Assembly: GCA_900315055.1 (NCBI GenBank)
Contig: OMXP01000025.1
Coordinates: 1-36,267 of the forward strand
DNA: 36,267 nt
Origin: an uncultured Lachnospiraceae bacterium
GTDB taxonomy: Bacteria > Bacillota > Clostridia > Lachnospirales > Lachnospiraceae
Reading direction: 5' to 3'
A program made the position numbers and the translations under genes. Numbering within the stretch: the stretch's first letter is position 1; each line of letters begins with the position of its first letter. Positions 32,022-36,267 of this stretch are shown piece after piece. Below the pieces are notes generated by a model. It was not told where the DNA came from. It was given only the letters and a program-made list of their open reading frames with translations, and did not search any database.

Positions 32022-33035
32022 CTACTGTGCCTTTGCAGCGTTCTGTGCCTGAACGGCGGTCAGAGCGATGACACCGACGATATCATGATAGCCGCAGCCG
32101 CGGGACAGGTCGTTGACCGGTCTTGCGATGCCCTGCAGCATCGGTCCGTAGGCATCAGCCTTTGCGAGACGCTGAACAAGCTTGTAGGCATTGTTGCCGC
32201 CGTCAAGGTTCGGGAAAATGAGGACGTTTGCTCTGCCGGCCACCGGGCTTCCCGGTGCCTTGCTTGCTGCCACTTCCGGAACGATGGCCGCATCAGCCTG
32301 CATCTCGCCGTCGCAGACAAGATCCGGATACTGCTCGTGGGCAATCTCCACGGCGCGGACGACCTTGTCGACAAGAGGGTGCTTTGCACTTCCCTTTGTG
32401 GAGTGGGAAAGGAATGCCACATAGGCGGGATCCCCGACCAGCTCCTCAAAGCTGTGTGCGGACGCATTTGCGATGTCAGCGAGCTGCTCGCTTGTCGGAT
32501 CCTGATTCAGACCTGCATCTGCGAAGATGAAGGTACCATGATCGCCGTATTCACAGTTCGGCACATCCAGGATGAAGAAACCGGAGACCTCCTTGCAGCC
32601 GGGAGCCGTGCGAAGAATCTGCAGAGCCGGGCGCAGGGTATTTGCCGTCGAATGGCACGCACCGGAGACCAGTCCGTCCGCATCGCCGTTCTTGACCATG
32701 ACGACGCCGAAGGTCGTCCAGTCGGAAAGAAGCGTCTCTCTTGCCTTCTCCGGGGTCATGCCCTTGTTCTTTCTGACCTCGTAAAGAAGATTGACATACT
32801 CGTCAAGACGGTCGGTGGTATTCGGATTGATGAACTTTGCGTCATCGATGTAGACGCCGTACTTTCTTGCGTCTTCCTTGCACTTCTCCTCGTCGCCGAT
32901 CAGAATGATATTGGCAATTCCCTGTGAGAGAACGGCAGCCGTCGCACGGATGGTGCGCTCATCGTTGGACTCCGGAAGAACAATGGTCTTCTTGTCCTGC
33001 TTTGCCTGTTTGATAATGCGATCAATAAATGCCAT
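32022..33035 (-). CDS. pta: Phosphate acetyltransferase
   Basis: Pta converts acetyl-CoA and phosphate to acetyl phosphate for AckA. The 337-residue protein is the short single-domain form typical of Firmicutes. It begins [22 protein letters not shown] and includes [17 protein letters not shown] and [12 protein letters not shown], family hallmarks. The frame opens at 33113, but the ATG at 33035 has a perfect AGGAGGG and follows a promoter. pta-ackA form a two-gene unit divergent from tmcAL. Confidence 0.97.
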   Translation of the reverse strand: MAFIDRIIKQAKQDKKTIVLPESNDERTIRATAAVLSQGIANIILIGDEEKCKEDARKYGVYIDDAKFINPNTTDRLDEYVNLLYEVRKNKGMTPEKARETLLSDWTTFGVVMVKNGDADGLVSGACHSTANTLRPALQILRTAPGCKEVSGFFILDVPNCEYGDHGTFIFADAGLNQDPTSEQLADIANASAHSFEELVGDPAYVAFLSHSTKGSAKHPLVDKVVRAVEIAHEQYPDLVCDGEMQADAAIVPEVAASKAPGSPVAGRANVLIFPNLDGGNNAYKLVQRLAKADAYGPMLQGIARPVNDLSRGCGYHDIVGVIALTAVQAQNAAKAQ

Positions 33036-33081
33036 GGGATTTTCCCTCCTGAAAATCTTTTTGCATAACCTGACGAATCTC

Positions 33082-33110
33082 ATAATACACCAACAGCAGT
33101 GCACGTTCAA
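33082..33110 (-). promoter_or_regulatory. Promoter for pta-ackA
   Basis: TTGAAC (33105-33110), 17-nt spacer, TATTAT (33082-33087) on the minus strand, giving a leader of about 40 nt. Confidence 0.6.
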
Positions 33111-33188
33111 CAAAGGTGATAGCGATGATCTGCTCTACTTTCCGTACTTTTTTGACTTTCGGCTACAGAAAGAGTGCCCGGTATCGTT

Positions 33189-33194
33189 TATAAT
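33189..33194 (+). promoter_or_regulatory. -10 box for tmcAL
   Basis: TATAAT on the plus strand, 46 nt before the ATG at 33240. The position 17 nt upstream (33166-33171, CAGAAA) is a poor -35 box; a TTGACT at 33152 is too far away. A short GC hairpin lies between the -10 and the gene. Confidence 0.45.
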
Positions 33195-33239
33195 GTCTTC
33201 CATAATATCCGGCGTCGCCGGAAGATCGGAGAGATTGTC

Positions 33240-34361
33240 ATGCAGACAAAAACGGCCGGGATTGTCATGGAATGCAATCCCCTTCACGAGGGCCATGCCT
33301 ATCTGATCCGGAAAGCCCGGGAAGAATGCGGACACGTCATCGTCGTCATGAGCGGTGATTTTGTCCAGAGGGGGATTCCCGCCATCGAATCGAAGGAAAA
33401 GAGGACAGCCGATATCCTGAAAGCCGGCGCGGATCTTGTCTTTGAACTTCCCGTCCCCTATGCGACGGGAGGTGCCGGATATTTTGCAAAGGGGGCAGTC
33501 ACGCTTCTTCTTGGCCTTCACAGCATCACGGATCTGTACTTTGGTTCGGAATCCGGGAATCTTGCATCGCTCCAGAGAGCTGCCGCGTATCTTGAGAAAG
33601 AGGAATCTCCTTCCTTTCGTGAAGAGCTGAAAGCCGGCCTTGCCCGCGGAATGACCTATCCTGCTGCAAGGACTCTTGCAGCAAAGTCGGACGGCGTATC
33701 TCTTCCATCTTCTCCGAATGATCTTCTTTCCATTGAATACCTGTCCTTCCTTTCAGGCAGCGGCATTACCCCGCACGCCGTACCAAGGATTACAGCGAAA
33801 TCCGCATCCTCCATACGGAAAGCACGCACCCTTCAGGATAGGACGCTCCCCACGGCGTGCTCCTTCTCCGGGCAGCTTCTTACGGCCCTGATTGAGACGG
33901 CTGGGACCTATGAGAACTATCTCGATATTTCCGAAGATCTTTCCAACCGCATCTTCAATCTTCTTCCGCAATACCGGAATCCGGAGGATTTTGCACTCCT
34001 GTTAAAGACAAAAGACCTGACCTACACGAGAGTCTGCAGGGCTCTCTGCCATATCCTCTTAGGGATCCGGAAGGACGAGTTTTGCCTCTGGCAGAAGGAA
34101 GGGATCATCGGCTATGCAAGGCTTCTTGGCCGAAGAAAGAGTGCCAGGGACCTTCTCTCGGAAGTCAGAAGGCGTGCTTCCTTTCCGCTTGTCATCTCCC
34201 CCGCAAAAGATCGCAGCGCCATCGCAGCCCCCTTCCAATCCATGCTGGAACTAGACAAAAATGCGGCCTTTCTCTATGACCTTACAGCAGCAGGGCTCAA
34301 AAAAAGCGCCTCTCCTGTCCCAAGGGACGAGGAGAAACGCCTCATCATATCGGATCTTTAA
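33240..34361 (+). CDS. tmcAL: tRNA(Met) cytidine acetate ligase
   Basis: TmcAL makes N4-acetylcytidine at the wobble position of elongator tRNA-Met, using acetate and ATP. The 373-residue protein has the nucleotidyltransferase motif ECNPLHEGHAYLI (HEGH form of HxGH) near the start, then VVMSGDFVQRG, FELPVPYATGGAGYFAKG and YFGSESGNL, family hallmarks of the former YlbM/UPF0348 group. The frame opens at 33174, but the ATG at 33240 has GGAGAG and matches the family N-terminus. It is divergent from pta-ackA, whose pathway makes acetate; a functional link is only inference. It converges on the SseB-like gene with a 14-nt gap. Confidence 0.92.
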   Translation: MQTKTAGIVMECNPLHEGHAYLIRKAREECGHVIVVMSGDFVQRGIPAIESKEKRTADILKAGADLVFELPVPYATGGAGYFAKGAVTLLLGLHSITDLYFGSESGNLASLQRAAAYLEKEESPSFREELKAGLARGMTYPAARTLAAKSDGVSLPSSPNDLLSIEYLSFLSGSGITPHAVPRITAKSASSIRKARTLQDRTLPTACSFSGQLLTALIETAGTYENYLDISEDLSNRIFNLLPQYRNPEDFALLLKTKDLTYTRVCRALCHILLGIRKDEFCLWQKEGIIGYARLLGRRKSARDLLSEVRRRASFPLVISPAKDRSAIAAPFQSMLELDKNAAFLYDLTAAGLKKSASPVPRDEEKRLIISDL

Positions 34362-34375
34362 TCCATCTGTCTCTT

Positions 34376-35674
34376 TCAGGCCTTCGGCGGGTTCTTTGCA
34401 GGATCCGTTCCCGGAACCTGCGTGACGGTGGTCGCCTGCTGTCCGGGGTTCTGGGCCTTCTGCTGCAGTCGAAGAAGCAGCTCTTCACCCCGCTTTTCCG
34501 GCACGATGACGTTCTGGCCGCGCGGATTGATGATGAATCCGCCAAGCGGCTTTACAAGGCCAAGCATCTTTGAGTACTCAAAGACCGCCGGCTTGTACTC
34601 CTGCTTCGGAAAGTTCTTGGAGAACTCAAACAGGTCCGTGAACACCGGCAGGAACCGCTGATCCTCCTCGGTGCCGTCGTTCTTTCTGGCCTTGAGCATG
34701 ATCATCGGAAATTCCATGCGGCGTGCCTTGTGCTCCTGCCCGTCCGGTCCTACCTGAACCGGTGCGTTGTCATCGTCCTTGAGAAGCATCGGGACGACGT
34801 ATTTCGAAGTGGGAATCAGCACATTCATGCGCTCCTGTTTTCTCTTCAGGACCTCTTCCCTCTTCTCATACTTGACGCCCCATCGGATCTCCTGCAGGAA
34901 ATCCGTCATGGCATAGGAAAGTGCCGGGGATGCCGGCGGGATCTGCCTGGGATCCGCCGCAAAGGTCGGCGGTGCGGAGATCTCCTCTCTGCGGATTCCG
35001 ACCCTGTAGTAGCCGTTATCGATGATGACCCGCTCGACGCCGACATAGTAGAAGTAGTCGAACAGTGCCAGCGGCCGGATGCCCTGTTCGTTCGGATCCG
35101 CATTCTCTCCCGGACGCGCCTGGGGCACCAGACGGCGGAACTGCTTTGCATAGAGTTCTGCAGCCTTCTTGGCGTGCTCCGCATCGAAGTAGATGAAGGC
35201 AAAGCCGCCGTCCACGTATGGATAGCGGGTCTTCGAATCATACAGAACAAAGAACTGCTTTGTTTTGTGGACCCGGGCAAGAAGCTCGTTATACATCACG
35301 CGGTGATTGCTCTCATAGTTCGGAAGTGCCGACTGATGATTGTAGATCTCATGCGTATCGATGAGGAACATCAGCTCCGTATCGGTGAGGTTCTGGACAT
35401 TTTCCGCCGTGATCTCCGGTTCAAAGACGAGGGATCCGACTTCTTCCTTCCGCTCTGCTGTCAGAGGATCGTCCTCTTCCGGAAGGACCGCAAGTCCGGT
35501 GTCCTTGTTCCGAAGCGTATTGATCGGGATCAGCTTCGGCCAGGGAAGGTTCTGGTGTGCCTTCCGGCTCTCCTCCACTGCCTCGTCATGTTCCTTCTTC
35601 TTGCGCTCTTCGAGCTCTGCAGCCGCCTGCTCCTCCTGCTGCTGTTTTCTCTTCTTATCGCCAAATAAACCCAT
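34376..35674 (-). CDS. SseB-like domain protein, function unknown
   Basis: This 432-residue soluble protein has a Lys/Gln/Glu-rich N-terminal helix (about 7-45), a middle region I do not recognise (about 50-280) and a C-terminal part (about 290-405) that resembles the SseB N-terminal domain family. The fit rests on PMIMLKARKNDGTEEDQRFLPVF, the FEFSKNF segment and GGFIINPRGQNVIV near 395. The tail is Gln/Pro/Thr-rich. It starts with AGGAG and follows the Dabb gene by 25 nt. The role is unknown. Confidence 0.75.
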   Translation of the reverse strand: MGLFGDKKRKQQQEEQAAAELEERKKKEHDEAVEESRKAHQNLPWPKLIPINTLRNKDTGLAVLPEEDDPLTAERKEEVGSLVFEPEITAENVQNLTDTELMFLIDTHEIYNHQSALPNYESNHRVMYNELLARVHKTKQFFVLYDSKTRYPYVDGGFAFIYFDAEHAKKAAELYAKQFRRLVPQARPGENADPNEQGIRPLALFDYFYYVGVERVIIDNGYYRVGIRREEISAPPTFAADPRQIPPASPALSYAMTDFLQEIRWGVKYEKREEVLKRKQERMNVLIPTSKYVVPMLLKDDDNAPVQVGPDGQEHKARRMEFPMIMLKARKNDGTEEDQRFLPVFTDLFEFSKNFPKQEYKPAVFEYSKMLGLVKPLGGFIINPRGQNVIVPEKRGEELLLRLQQKAQNPGQQATTVTQVPGTDPAKNPPKA

Positions 35675-35699
35675 CGGCTTTTTTCTCCTGTCTTATAAG

Positions 35700-36002
35700 T
35701 CAGATTTCGTAATCGATGCAGACGCGCTGCTTCGTATTCGGGCGCACCACGCCGTTGGCTACCTTCAGATGCTCCGGATGGACAGCGTATCCCTTCAGGG
35801 CTTCCACACTCTCCAGCGTCGTATCAAGCATCAGATCCGCATTGGAGGAATCCAGATGCTGTGTCTGCACGTGGACACTGACAAGTCCGGGCACCTTTCC
35901 GACAAGACCCTCGAGTCCTTCCTTGATTCTTGCGGAAACCTCCGCCTTTTCCTCACTGCTGAGTTCATCTTTTAACTGCCAGAGAATGATGTGTTTTACC
36001 AT
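35700..36002 (-). CDS. Dabb (stress-response A/B barrel) domain protein
   Basis: This 100-residue protein is a single Dabb domain, a dimeric ferredoxin-like barrel. MVKHIILWQLKDELS begins it, LEGLVGKVPGLVSVHV and a YAVHPEHLKVANG segment complete the family pattern. Some Dabb proteins are stress-induced or act as small enzymes; substrate is unknown. The frame opens at 36026, but the ATG at 36002 has AGAGGG and matches the family start. It is followed by the SseB-like gene, probably on the same transcript. Confidence 0.88.
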   Translation of the reverse strand: MVKHIILWQLKDELSSEEKAEVSARIKEGLEGLVGKVPGLVSVHVQTQHLDSSNADLMLDTTLESVEALKGYAVHPEHLKVANGVVRPNTKQRVCIDYEI

Positions 36003-36040
36003 GTCCGTATCCCTCTGCCCTTTCAAAATATTCGCTCTTA

Positions 36041-36046
36041 ATCATA
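36041..36046 (-). promoter_or_regulatory. Extended -10 promoter for the Dabb gene
   Basis: TATGAT (36041-36046) preceded by TGG gives an extended -10 on the minus strand; no good -35 is seen. It lies about 40 nt before the ATG at 36002. Confidence 0.45.
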
Positions 36047-36122
36047 CCACAAAGGATGCGTCTTTCGACAGCCGGATGCAAAATTCGACGCAGACTTAAG
36101 TAAAATTCAGCTTCCTCCCTAT

Positions 36123-36148
36123 AAAATCAAGTACTAAATGTTGATTTT
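36123..36148. repeat. AT-rich inverted repeat
   Basis: AAAATCAA (36123-36130) and TTGATTTT (36141-36148) form a perfect 8-bp hairpin with a 10-nt loop in the gene-free right end. Confidence 0.5.
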
Positions 36149-36199
36149 ACAAGCTTTTTTCTAGGTAGATTACAAGAACCTCTAAACTTAGAACTATAG

Positions 36200-36221
36200 C
36201 CTGGAACCCTATGATTCCAGG
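36200..36221. repeat. Inverted repeat at right end
   Basis: CCTGGAA (36200-36206) and TTCCAGG (36215-36221) flank an 8-nt loop, followed by AAAAA on the plus strand. A further short pair TTGAT/ATCAA lies at 36234-36251. No gene is seen between 36050 and 36267; the region is AT-richer than its neighbours and may belong to an element or gene that continues past the window. Confidence 0.45.
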
Positions 36222-36267
36222 AAAAATCATTGGTTGATACTAGCCGATCAACGGTAGAAAGGCGTTG

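Noticed and set aside
36120..36267. Insertion-sequence end at the right edge
   Set aside because: The inverted repeats are short and mutually unrelated, and no transposase frame or target duplication is visible.

Overview
The window reads as a stretch of core chromosome from a Gram-positive Firmicute, most likely a Clostridia of the Lachnospiraceae type with a fairly high GC content. The supporting signs are the gene order pta-ackA / rpmF / plsX-acpP-rnc-smc-ftsY-ylxM-ffh-rpsP-khpA-rimM-trmD-rplS-lepB-rbgA-rnhB, strong AGGAGG-type ribosome binding sites, TTGaca/TATAAT promoters, an NlpC/P60 wall protein, a long-form PRPP synthetase and a tmcAL gene. Species cannot be given. Almost everything lies on the minus strand; only prs and tmcAL are on the plus strand. 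No tRNA, rRNA, CRISPR array, prophage or intact mobile element was seen, and no interior stretch longer than about 200 nt lacks a gene.

Layout, from high to low coordinates (the direction of minus-strand transcription): an AT-rich, hairpin-containing right end (36050-36267); a Dabb-domain protein and an SseB-like protein; tmcAL on the plus strand, divergent from pta-ackA; a secreted NlpC/P60 protein; rpmF behind a consensus promoter and a structured leader; plsX-acpP-rnc (lipid and RNA processing); smc-ftsY and a membrane-anchored GH25-like protein; ylxM-ffh (signal recognition particle); rpsP-khpA; rimM-trmD; rplS; then lepB2-rbgA-lepB1-rnhB. Next come prs (plus strand) and der (minus strand) from overlapping divergent promoters, then plsY-gpsA and tyrS. 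A trio of unrecognised genes (a multi-pass membrane protein, an 82-residue Cys-containing protein and a 125-residue single-pass coiled-coil protein) leads into ilvB-ilvN2, ilvN1, ilvC and leuC-leuD.

Functionally the window joins protein export (Ffh, FtsY, YlxM and a signal peptidase pair), ribosome and tRNA maturation (RbgA, Der, RimM, TrmD, L19, S16, L32), membrane lipid synthesis (PlsX, AcpP, GpsA, PlsY: a nearly complete acyl-phosphate route to lysophosphatidic acid), acetate fermentation (Pta, AckA) and branched-chain amino acid synthesis (IlvB, two IlvN, IlvC, LeuC, LeuD).

The most notable observations are these. The second signal peptidase copy has lost both catalytic residues. FtsY carries an acidic, Pro/Glu-rich C-terminal extension of about 138 residues. 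The GH25-like protein between ftsY and ylxM has an altered active-site motif. A decayed duplicate of the gpsA 3' end sits in front of tyrS. Six Rho-independent terminators lie only 13-25 nt upstream of the next co-directional gene. The rpmF leader can form mutually exclusive hairpins.
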